A stretch of DNA of 39,102 nucleotides from a virus. The notes under the pieces were generated by a model. That model was not told where the DNA came from. It saw only the letters and a program-made list of their open reading frames with translations, and did no database searches. The stretch's first letter is position 1. Each line of letters starts with the position of its first letter. The translations under genes were made by a program, and so were the position numbers. This document shows, one piece after another, positions 9,470 to 15,697 of the stretch. Location: positions 1-39,102 of the IMG/VR virus record IMGVR_UViG_3300028025_003168. One strand, given 5' to 3'.

Positions 9470-9641
9470 GTGAAAAAATAAATAAGAATTTTTTTACTAG
9501 GGGTGGGCAGTAGTGTGCGGACTAATTTGGTATGCTTTACGCTATAAAGTGTGCATCGTTCACAAATACAAAATATTCAGATTTTTGTCAAATCGAAAAT
9601 AAAAAATTTTTCAGATTTTCCAGGGTATCAAAATACGCAGA
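9470..9641. other. AT-rich non-coding boundary segment
   Basis: No convincing gene. Contains long A and T runs (around 9480-9500 and 9600-9612). It separates the repeat-rich left arm from an operon that uses a different promoter type. Confidence 0.5.
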
Positions 9642-9722
9642 TCAAACCAACCCTGATAGATAAACAATCAAAGCAAAGATACCTATGATACCTAATAGAC
9701 CAGAGAAGATATCTCCGATCAT
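9642..9722 (-). CDS. 26-aa single-span membrane micropeptide
   Basis: MIGDIFSGLLGIIGIFALIV then YLSGLV. The ATG overlaps the TGA of the 57-aa gene (ATGA), a typical coupled operon junction. Confidence 0.55.
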   Translation of the reverse strand: MIGDIFSGLLGIIGIFALIVYLSGLV

Positions 9723-9892
9723 AAGAAACCTAGATATTCAGAGAGATTCTCTTTGGTATCTAATTTGAAATTGTATACAGTAGTAGCGATTACCGAGGGG
9801 TATGTATCACAATACTCAGCAATCTCTTCAACAGACATACTCTGATACTTATCTTTAAGCCATATATAATTCATATAGTCTGTTCGTAACAT
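9719..9892 (-). CDS. 57-aa helix-turn-helix-like protein
   Basis: MLRTDYMNYIWLKDKYQSMS then VEEIAEYCDTYPSVIATTVY. The SVEEIAEYCDTYPSVI pattern looks like a small HTH (helix, turn, recognition helix). Good ribosome site AAGGAG. It could be a transcriptional regulator, but no close family is recognised. Confidence 0.65.
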   Translation of the reverse strand: MLRTDYMNYIWLKDKYQSMSVEEIAEYCDTYPSVIATTVYNFKLDTKENLSEYLGFL

Positions 9893-9959
9893 ATTAACTC
9901 CTTAAGGTTTATCAATTTTGGACGGTATATCAGCAACGAAGTTGCTCCTGAAAGGGATA

Positions 9960-10169
9960 TTACCATTTATGCACAGGACACTTAGCCTGTTCAAGAGAAG
10001 TCTTAAGCTTCATAAAACATCCACACTTGGAGCAACGCTTTGATCCCTTTAAGAAGAAAGGACATTCAGCACATATAGCTAACCTTGACTCCATAAGTTC
10101 TCGCGTACTTCTAGGCATATTAGGATCCAATAAATCCCAGATGCTTACATCATCTCCAACTTTTCCCAT
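9960..10169 (-). CDS. 69-aa zinc-ribbon phage protein (DUF6171-like)
   Basis: The C-terminal half has C-x2-C (ICAECPFF), C-x2-C-x-C (CSKCGCFMKLK) and CPVHKW, a pattern I associate with small phage zinc proteins of the DUF6171 type; function unknown. The ATG lies 6 nt after a consensus TATAAT. First gene of the three-gene unit 10169 to 9642. Confidence 0.8.
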   Translation of the reverse strand: MGKVGDDVSIWDLLDPNMPRSTRELMESRLAICAECPFFLKGSKRCSKCGCFMKLKTSLEQAKCPVHKW

Positions 10170-10175
10170 ACAAAC

Positions 10176-10181
10176 ATTATA
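10176..10181 (-). promoter_or_regulatory. TATAAT promoter, leaderless
   Basis: On the - strand TATAAT, 6 nt (GTTTGT), ATG at 10169. No TGTCGGTGG spacer. Confidence 0.6.
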
Positions 10182-10206
10182 GCAAACAATATTTTGTTAA
10201 AGAAAA

Positions 10207-10249
10207 GTCCCCTAGCTACGAATTGGAATGATATCCATAGTTAGGGGAC
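10207..10249. other. stem-loop in the divergent region
   Basis: Arms GTCCCCTA and TAGGGGAC, loop of 27 nt. No T tract. Purpose unknown. The rest of 10182-10542 holds no gene I can support; it is AT-rich with several GATAT motifs. Confidence 0.4.
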
Positions 10250-10542
10250 AGTCTGTTTTGCTGGTTTCCGATTTACCTAGATAGAATACCTGCTTGGCAT
10301 ACTTGACTGGGGTCATACAAATCATATCACAGTATCTTCGATATGTTCATCAAACATGAACTAAGCAAAGCTATATCACAAAAATCCGATATTGGGGATA
10401 TATCGTTATTTTCCGATATCATACATATCTCCCATTTTGGGTATTTGGTATTTGGAATCTCTATATCGCCGCCGAATTTTCCGCCGAGTATAATGAGCAT
10501 AGTTAGTTATTCATATGTATAAACTTAGTTTAAAACTTACGA

Positions 10543-10548
10543 TATAAT
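10543..10548 (+). promoter_or_regulatory. TATAAT promoter
   Basis: TATAAT followed by 8 nt and the ATG at 10557: leaderless or nearly so. Faces away from the left arm. Confidence 0.5.
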
Positions 10549-10556
10549 TGATTGTT

Positions 10557-10868
10557 ATGACAATTGAAGAATGGCAATCCATCATAGGGATAATTATTGG
10601 GGTATCAGCAGTAGCTGGAATACTTTTTGCAATTCTTAGATTCTATATAAAGACTTTTGCTAAAGAACAGTTTGATGAAATCAGACATGAGTTAAAACCT
10701 AATGGAGGATCATCAATAAAGGATCAGGTAACGAGACTCGAAGAAAAGCAAAAGCAAATTGCTGAACGCCAACATGAAGATGATGTAAAGTTTGAACAAA
10801 GACTTGACAAACTTGAAAAGAAGATAGATGATGTATTTAGAATAATACTTGATAAACTATCGAAATAG
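10557..10868 (+). CDS. small membrane protein with coiled coil (holin-like topology)
   Basis: 103 aa. One N-terminal membrane span (IIGIIIGVSAVAGILFAILR, residues about 9-28), then a charged helical region with heptads (KDQVTRLEEKQKQIAERQ; DKLEKKIDDVFRIILDKL). This topology is common in phage small membrane proteins and some holins, but a separate r1t-like holin is present at 23469, so lysis is only one option. The start ATG at 10557 is preferred to TTG at 10548, which overlaps the -10. Confidence 0.75.
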   Translation: MTIEEWQSIIGIIIGVSAVAGILFAILRFYIKTFAKEQFDEIRHELKPNGGSSIKDQVTRLEEKQKQIAERQHEDDVKFEQRLDKLEKKIDDVFRIILDKLSK

Positions 10869-10884
10869 ATATACTATTCCCCCA

Positions 10885-10905
10885 AATCCTACGGATTGTT
10901 TTTTC
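10885..10905 (+). terminator. intrinsic terminator
   Basis: AATCC, loop TAC, GGATT, then GTTTTTT, shortly after the stop of the 103-aa gene. A second small hairpin (CTCT/AGAG with TTTTC) follows at about 10926-10940. Confidence 0.6.
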
Positions 10906-10990
10906 TTGTATTGAAGAGCTATCTCTAAGCGAGAGTTTTCTTAGTATCTATTATCTTTATATACAGTAGCACACTGTCAAGCACTATTTG

Positions 10991-11028
10991 ATAACGTTTC
11001 TATAACGATTGTATAACAATTTGATAAC
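10991..11028. promoter_or_regulatory. 11-bp-phased ATAAC array (four copies)
   Basis: ATAAC begins at 10991, 11002, 11013 and 11024, exactly one helical turn apart. A reverse-oriented pair (GTTAC 11061, GTTAT 11072) follows with the same 11-bp step. Probable operator for a phage or host regulator. Confidence 0.6.
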
Positions 11029-11082
11029 GGTGTGTATTTAGGCGGAACTTATTGATGATCGTTACCTAATCGTTATATATGT

Positions 11083-11088
11083 TATACT
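11083..11088 (+). promoter_or_regulatory. TATACT promoter before the right arm
   Basis: TATACT with the expected transcript start at about 11095, exactly where the 13-bp hairpin begins. It lies just downstream of the ATAAC array. Confidence 0.45.
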
Positions 11089-11094
11089 ATTCAT

Positions 11095-11142
11095 GGCTGG
11101 CATTCGAGCGTCTCTCATACCCACTATTTTCGAGTGCCAGCC
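11095..11142 (+). other. long stem-loop at the start of the right-arm transcript
   Basis: Arms 11095-11107 (GGCTGGCATTCGA) and 11130-11142 (TCGAGTGCCAGCC) give 13 pairs with one G-U; loop of 22 nt. Could be a 5' mRNA stabiliser, an attenuator or a small RNA. Confidence 0.55.
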
Positions 11143-11154
11143 TTATTAGTAGTG

Positions 11155-11160
11155 TATAAT
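11155..11160 (+). promoter_or_regulatory. TATAAT promoter
   Basis: TATAAT 9 nt before the ATG at 11170; very short leader. Confidence 0.45.
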
Positions 11161-11169
11161 TATATTACT

Positions 11170-11547
11170 ATGACTACTACTGCTGAAATTTTTGGTGCAA
11201 ATCCACACAGCATGAAATGGACTGTCGTCAGAGGCGACACATCTGTACTTCGCGTAGAATTTTTTGAGAATGACGAAGTTACAGAATATGATACATCAGA
11301 TTGGGAATATGCTTCTTATGCATATGATTTTAAAGGTGATGTATTAGACGAGCTTGAAACATCTTCAGGAGATGGATATGTCGAAATTACTGCTCCTGCA
11401 GATACCACGAAATTCTGGGGAACTGGATATAAAGCAGTAGTAGCAGAATTAGCTTTCGATCTCCAAGTAACTATTGACAATACAGTATGGACACCTGTTA
11501 TTGGTACGATTACCGTTATCGGAGACGTAACAGGAGGAAGTTTATAA
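11170..11547 (+). CDS. tail-associated protein, BppU-N-like
   Basis: 125 aa. Contains MKWTVVRGDTSVLRVEFFEN and, later, a beta-rich half ending TPVIGTITVIGDVTGGSL. The W-TVVRGD-x-x-FRV-type motif is shared with the 136-aa protein at 14504 and resembles the N-terminal domain of phage baseplate upper protein (BppU). The start MTTTAEIF at 11170 was chosen because longer readings run into the stem-loop. The stop overlaps the next ATG (TAATG). Confidence 0.65.
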   Translation: MTTTAEIFGANPHSMKWTVVRGDTSVLRVEFFENDEVTEYDTSDWEYASYAYDFKGDVLDELETSSGDGYVEITAPADTTKFWGTGYKAVVAELAFDLQVTIDNTVWTPVIGTITVIGDVTGGSL

Positions 11548-12263
11548 TGCCAACAATTAAGATTGTTCCATTCCCTGGATCAGCTGGACAAACAGGACCA
11601 GCAGGACCATCAGGAAGTCAGGGACCAACAGGACCAGCAGGTCAAAATGCACTTTGGTCTTTTTCTGGTCCTTACAATAATTCAGCCACATATTCAATCG
11701 GTAGTGTTGTTACCTACAATGGTTCAACATGGTATCGTAATGCAACTGGTACAGCTGGACAAATTCCACAAACTGGATCAGCCGTATGGCAATTGGTTGC
11801 AGCAAGTGGAAGTGGTGTTCCAGCAGGAGGATCCACTGGTTACTATTTAGGAAAAGAGTCTGCAACAGATTATGCAGTAACCTGGATAGATCCAAGCATT
11901 CTTAAGATTAAAAAGGTATCTGAAACTTTTACAACTATCAATGCAGCAACAGGTGTAGTTACACACAACTGCTCACTTGGTCACATTTTTAGTCACACAA
12001 ACTTGTCAGCAAACTTTACAGCAAATCTTACTAACCTAGCCCTTGACTCTGGTTCAGCAACTACTGTGACTCTTATTTTGAATCAGGGTGGTACTGCAAG
12101 AATTCCAAGTGCTGTTCAGATTGCTGGTTCTGCCCAGACAATTAACTGGCAGGGAGGTAGTGTCCCACCAGGAAATGCTAATAAGAAGGACATTGTTAGC
12201 TTTAGTATTCTAAACAATGGAGGGGCATACACTGTCTTCGGTCAGCTTGTATCATTTGGATAA
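11547..12263 (+). CDS. collagen-like tail fibre protein with carbohydrate-binding-like segment
   Basis: 238 aa. Residues about 10-35 are Gly-X-Y repeats (GQTGPAGPSGS, GPTGPAGQ). Next comes WSFSGPYNNSATYSIGSVVT and YNGSTWYRNATG, like a chitin/carbohydrate-binding module, then a beta-rich C-terminal part with NWQGGSVPPGNANKKD, seen in tail proteins. Ribosome site AGGAGGAAG. Likely a trimeric receptor-binding or accessory fibre. Confidence 0.75.
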   Translation: MPTIKIVPFPGSAGQTGPAGPSGSQGPTGPAGQNALWSFSGPYNNSATYSIGSVVTYNGSTWYRNATGTAGQIPQTGSAVWQLVAASGSGVPAGGSTGYYLGKESATDYAVTWIDPSILKIKKVSETFTTINAATGVVTHNCSLGHIFSHTNLSANFTANLTNLALDSGSATTVTLILNQGGTARIPSAVQIAGSAQTINWQGGSVPPGNANKKDIVSFSILNNGGAYTVFGQLVSFG

Positions 12264-13015
12264 TGTTTAGTTCATTTACAGGATCATTTCAAGCAGGTAA
12301 GAGAGCTGGAACAGTTGAGCCTTTTACTGCAAACATTGTTCAGTCTGGTTTATTTTCACACTACGAATCTAGCTACCCAGACTCATACCCTGGAACTGGA
12401 ACATCATGGTTTGATCTAGAAACTAATAATGGTCCAGCAATTCTTCAAAACGGTACAGAGTATAGTCTTGTAAACAATGGTGTATTTGTGTTAGATGGAA
12501 TTGATGATTACATTACCGTTCCAGATGCAGCACCAATGCGTGGACAGGTTAATGTACCTTTTACTATTCAGCTATGGGTAAATGTTCAGTCATTCAATGA
12601 CAAAGATAGGCTTTTTGAAAAAATCACATTCGGTGCAGGGTACTCATTACAGCTTAGAAATGAAGGACAGCTAGCACTTGAAATGAATGGTGCATCTACT
12701 GATTCATACGTTATCGCTGGATCTACAATTCCACTAAACACTTGGGTATTTGTTACAGCAGTAATTGCATTTAATGGAAGAAGCTCAGTACCAAGCAAGG
12801 TTTACGTAAATAAGGTACAGCATATTTATCTAGAAAATACTGAGACCAGTACAAACTCAAACAACTCTGCACTAAAGATTAACTCTGGTCAAACACCAGG
12901 TTCTCGTGAACCAATTTCAAGAATCGGTGCGGTATATGTTTATAGCAAGGCTTTGACACTTGCTGAAGTAGAAGAAAACTTTGATGCAACGAAGGGAAGA
13001 TTTGGCGTAGCTTAG
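12263..13015 (+). CDS. LamG-like (concanavalin-type) tail protein
   Basis: 250 aa. FVLDGIDDYITVPD, FTIQLWVNVQSF, ALEMNG, NTWVFVTAVIAF, VYVNK and IGAVYVYSKALTLAEVEENF give the typical order of a LamG/jelly-roll lectin domain (residues about 60-245). Probably binds host surface sugars. The start overlaps the previous stop (TAATG). Confidence 0.85.
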   Translation: MFSSFTGSFQAGKRAGTVEPFTANIVQSGLFSHYESSYPDSYPGTGTSWFDLETNNGPAILQNGTEYSLVNNGVFVLDGIDDYITVPDAAPMRGQVNVPFTIQLWVNVQSFNDKDRLFEKITFGAGYSLQLRNEGQLALEMNGASTDSYVIAGSTIPLNTWVFVTAVIAFNGRSSVPSKVYVNKVQHIYLENTETSTNSNNSALKINSGQTPGSREPISRIGAVYVYSKALTLAEVEENFDATKGRFGVA

Positions 13016-13022
13016 GCTATGA

Positions 13023-13028
13023 TATAAT
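13023..13028 (+). promoter_or_regulatory. extended -10 promoter TGATATAAT
   Basis: TATAAT with TGN, before the ATG at 13044. Confidence 0.5.
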
Positions 13029-13043
13029 CTAATTGGTGACAAA

Positions 13044-13616
13044 ATGACAGAATATACTCCTGAAGGTGGAAATGGTTTTACAGCAACTATTCCAGCATCC
13101 AGCGAACCTGCAGACATTGTTAAAGCATTTTCAGATTATCACGATGACATTGATGATCATTTAGGGTCTTTGCTAAAAAAATCAAGTGAATCATTACAAA
13201 CTGTTTCTAGTCCACTTACTTTTTCTGGTGCAGTAACAATCTCTGGATCATCAATTTCAATTTCTGCAGCTACGGTTACAATATCTAGTGCAGCATCCTT
13301 TACATCTACACTTACTGCTACTGGTCAAGTAGTTGCAAATGGTGGTGTCAGGGGTGACCTTTATGGAAATGATGGCACAACAAAAATTTTAGAAAACGGT
13401 ACTGGCGGAAGCTTGTCAATGACAAGTGCTTCAGTTCAGACAACACCAAAAGATACTACATTTTCTGGAATATCAGAAACTGCAAGAGCATCAGTAATTT
13501 ATAAGTCTACTTCTGGTGGAGACTACACTACACCAACAGGGTTTAGAAGAGTATTTATTGGACAGACACAGCCAACTGGTCCAGGTCTCCAGGCTGGCGA
13601 TATTTGGATGTGGTAG
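13044..13616 (+). CDS. phage tail fibre/appendage protein
   Basis: 190 aa. N-terminal region ends in a helix (DIVKAFSDYHDDIDDHLGSL), then a serine/threonine-rich beta region with GAVTISGSSISISAATVTI, typical of beta-helical fibres. The C-terminal RRVFIGQTQPTGPGLQAGDI-WMW resembles the short end motif seen in other adhesins here (1130-aa protein: GDVWMVYV). Confidence 0.65.
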   Translation: MTEYTPEGGNGFTATIPASSEPADIVKAFSDYHDDIDDHLGSLLKKSSESLQTVSSPLTFSGAVTISGSSISISAATVTISSAASFTSTLTATGQVVANGGVRGDLYGNDGTTKILENGTGGSLSMTSASVQTTPKDTTFSGISETARASVIYKSTSGGDYTTPTGFRRVFIGQTQPTGPGLQAGDIWMW

Positions 13617-13619
13617 CAG

Positions 13620-14483
13620 ATGCCTACTACCATTACTCTTCCTGGTGGCACAACTGGAACATTTGGTCCAACATCTGGTGTAAATACCTCATCATTTTAC
13701 ACAAATCAAACAAGTGTTATATTTCCAAATGCAGCAGCTGGCGTTAGGCAAAACTTGGATGGCAACTACATCATAAAAATTCATGCTATTAGTCCAGATA
13801 GGCTTACTGGTAGCCCAATCGTTGGTATTACTTATGCTGGATCAAACTGGTATCCTGGTGAAACAATCTCGTCTGCTACAAATCCATCAACATCTTCTGA
13901 ACTAAGAATATTCTATAATGGTAGTCAGCCAACTTGGTACAGAAATAATGATGGATTGGGTAGATGTACAGACAGGAGCATTAGTACAGGGTCCGTTGTT
14001 TACACATATAGCGGATCTATCGCTGGTACTTGGAGCTGGTATACCGTTCCAACAACCCCATCAAGCATTAGTGTTTCAGTAAATGGAACAACCGCAACAA
14101 TCACAAGAGGAACCTCTACAAGCGATGCCTCTTATCCTGTTACCAGCTATACATTGCAAAGAAGACAGTCTAGCAATGGAACAACTTTTGGCTCATGGGC
14201 GACAGTTGTTAGCAGTATGGGGACAAGCTATACAAATACAGGACTTACACCAGCACAATATTACCAATACAGGGTCTATGCAAATAACAATGCAGGTACA
14301 TCTCAAGCTGTTACATCTAGCACGGTATTTATTGCAGCATTGACAATTTTCAAGGGAACAGCTTTTGCTGTGCCAACCAATCTTAAAAAGTACGATGGGT
14401 CATCCTGGGTTAGCCTAACAAGTGGACTTTATAGGTATGATGGCACAACTTGGATAAAGATCGATACCACTGGTATCACGTAA
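13620..14483 (+). CDS. tail protein with fibronectin type III domain
   Basis: 287 aa. Beta-rich, Thr/Ser/Gly-rich N terminus. Residues about 145-235 form an FN3 domain: PSSISVSVNGTTATITRG, YTLQRRQSSNG, TNTGLTPAQYYQYRVYANNN. The end (KKYDGSSWVSLTSGLYRYDG) is a small repeated YDG-x-W motif. Starts 3 nt after the previous stop; the ribosome site is weak. Confidence 0.8.
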   Translation: MPTTITLPGGTTGTFGPTSGVNTSSFYTNQTSVIFPNAAAGVRQNLDGNYIIKIHAISPDRLTGSPIVGITYAGSNWYPGETISSATNPSTSSELRIFYNGSQPTWYRNNDGLGRCTDRSISTGSVVYTYSGSIAGTWSWYTVPTTPSSISVSVNGTTATITRGTSTSDASYPVTSYTLQRRQSSNGTTFGSWATVVSSMGTSYTNTGLTPAQYYQYRVYANNNAGTSQAVTSSTVFIAALTIFKGTAFAVPTNLKKYDGSSWVSLTSGLYRYDGTTWIKIDTTGIT

Positions 14484-14491
14484 CCTTGTGA

Positions 14492-14497
14492 TATAAT
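14492..14497 (+). promoter_or_regulatory. extended -10 promoter, leaderless
   Basis: TGATATAAT, 6 nt (CTTATT), ATG at 14504. Confidence 0.65.
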
Positions 14498-14503
14498 CTT
14501 ATT

Positions 14504-14914
14504 ATGGCAACTACAAGAAGTTCTGGGTATTCTATTGGAAATACCCCACCATTTATCACATGGACAGTTGTCCGTGGTGACTCTGCATCATTTCGTGTTT
14601 ATGTAACAGACGATGCAAAGGTTCCACTCAATATTGATAACTGGAACATTGAGATGGAAATCAAAAGACCAACAGTTGCACAAACTACTCCAACAATTAC
14701 AGATGCTGCGACACTAATTGTCACACTGTTACCAGAAGCCACAGCTGCTGATGATGATGGAGAGTTTACAGTAAATCTTGAACCAGAACAGTCTGTACTT
14801 CTTCAAACTGGAGATATTTTTGACATTGAGCTTTCAGATGCCACACGAGTATGGACAGTTGCCCAGGGTAGCATGATTATTCTAGAGGATGTTACTAACT
14901 CAGTGGTGTCATAA
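14504..14914 (+). CDS. tail-associated protein, BppU-N-like (paralogue of 11170)
   Basis: 136 aa. FITWTVVRGDSASFRVYVTD matches WTVVRGD in the 125-aa protein; later NWNIEMEIKRP, LEPEQSVLLQTGDIFDIEL and a strand VWTVAQGSMIIL. The pattern suits a BppU N-terminal domain that anchors fibres. No ribosome site: predicted leaderless. The stop overlaps the next start (TAATG). Confidence 0.7.
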   Translation: MATTRSSGYSIGNTPPFITWTVVRGDSASFRVYVTDDAKVPLNIDNWNIEMEIKRPTVAQTTPTITDAATLIVTLLPEATAADDDGEFTVNLEPEQSVLLQTGDIFDIELSDATRVWTVAQGSMIILEDVTNSVVS

Positions 14915-15225
14915 TGGCTACCGTAACAATAATCGATAACAATTCTGGGGTAGCTCGTAGAACTAAATCGGTTGACTACGCCAAGACATCATTTGACGAT
15001 ATTCAGCCAACAACAAAAGTATCAGACATTGTTGTAAACAAAAAGATTATTGGTGCTGTAGACTACTCAATCTTTGATCTTGAAGATCTAGCACCAATGC
15101 CATCTGTGCAAAATATCGGTACATATAGAATAAGATTTTCTAATATCGGAATTATCGGGTATCCAGAAGGATACGCAGCACCAATTGGTATTGCAATTAT
15201 AGGTTATAATAATCTAATCTTATAA
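14914..15225 (+). CDS. 103-aa tail-region protein, function unknown
   Basis: MATVTIIDNNSGVARRTKSV..., then beta-rich, ending GIAIIGYNNLIL. Coupled to the BppU-N-like gene. The location suggests a small adhesin or baseplate component. Confidence 0.65.
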   Translation: MATVTIIDNNSGVARRTKSVDYAKTSFDDIQPTTKVSDIVVNKKIIGAVDYSIFDLEDLAPMPSVQNIGTYRIRFSNIGIIGYPEGYAAPIGIAIIGYNNLIL

Positions 15226-15230
15226 TCTGA

Positions 15231-15236
15231 TATACT
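15231..15236 (+). promoter_or_regulatory. extended -10 promoter, leaderless
   Basis: TGATATACT, 6 nt (TTTATT), ATG at 15243. Confidence 0.65.
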
Positions 15237-15242
15237 TTTATT

Positions 15243-15683
15243 ATGGCTAGAATTGATATCAATGCACTAAAATCAAAGTTTGAGACTGGTGATATTCCTG
15301 TTGGTGCAGACTATGTTGATTTGATTGATACCCTAATTCAGCAGAGCACTGATCTTGGTTCATTTGGAAACAATGAGCACACCATAAGTGGAATTTCTTC
15401 ACCAACAATAATTGATAGTTTTGTTGCAAGTCAATGGAGAGTTGCAAAATATCTTGTTTCTATTTCAAAAACAGACGGTGCAAATAATAAATTCTATGCC
15501 ACAGAACTAACAGTCCTTGTAGACAAAAACAATGTTAGTGTCACAGAGTATGGAATATTAGATAATGATGGAACTCTTGGAACGATTAGTGTTTCTCAAA
15601 GTTCTGGGAACATTAATCTAACTGTTACACCATCCGTAACGCCAGTTACTGTTCGATTTTCTCGAATAGGACTTAAGGCATAG
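15243..15683 (+). CDS. phage tail fibre-associated protein
   Basis: 146 aa. The N terminus LKSKFETGDIPVGADYVDLI is a segment I associate with phage and prophage tail fibre proteins. The rest is beta-rich with regular strands (VRFSRIGLKA at the end). Leaderless by the -10/ATG spacing. Confidence 0.65.
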   Translation: MARIDINALKSKFETGDIPVGADYVDLIDTLIQQSTDLGSFGNNEHTISGISSPTIIDSFVASQWRVAKYLVSISKTDGANNKFYATELTVLVDKNNVSVTEYGILDNDGTLGTISVSQSSGNINLTVTPSVTPVTVRFSRIGLKA

Positions 15684-15697
15684 TATAGGAAGAATTT

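Noticed and set aside
10182-10542. Possible attachment site or integrase region
   Set aside because: No integrase, excisionase or clear core repeat; only an AT-rich gap with one stem-loop.
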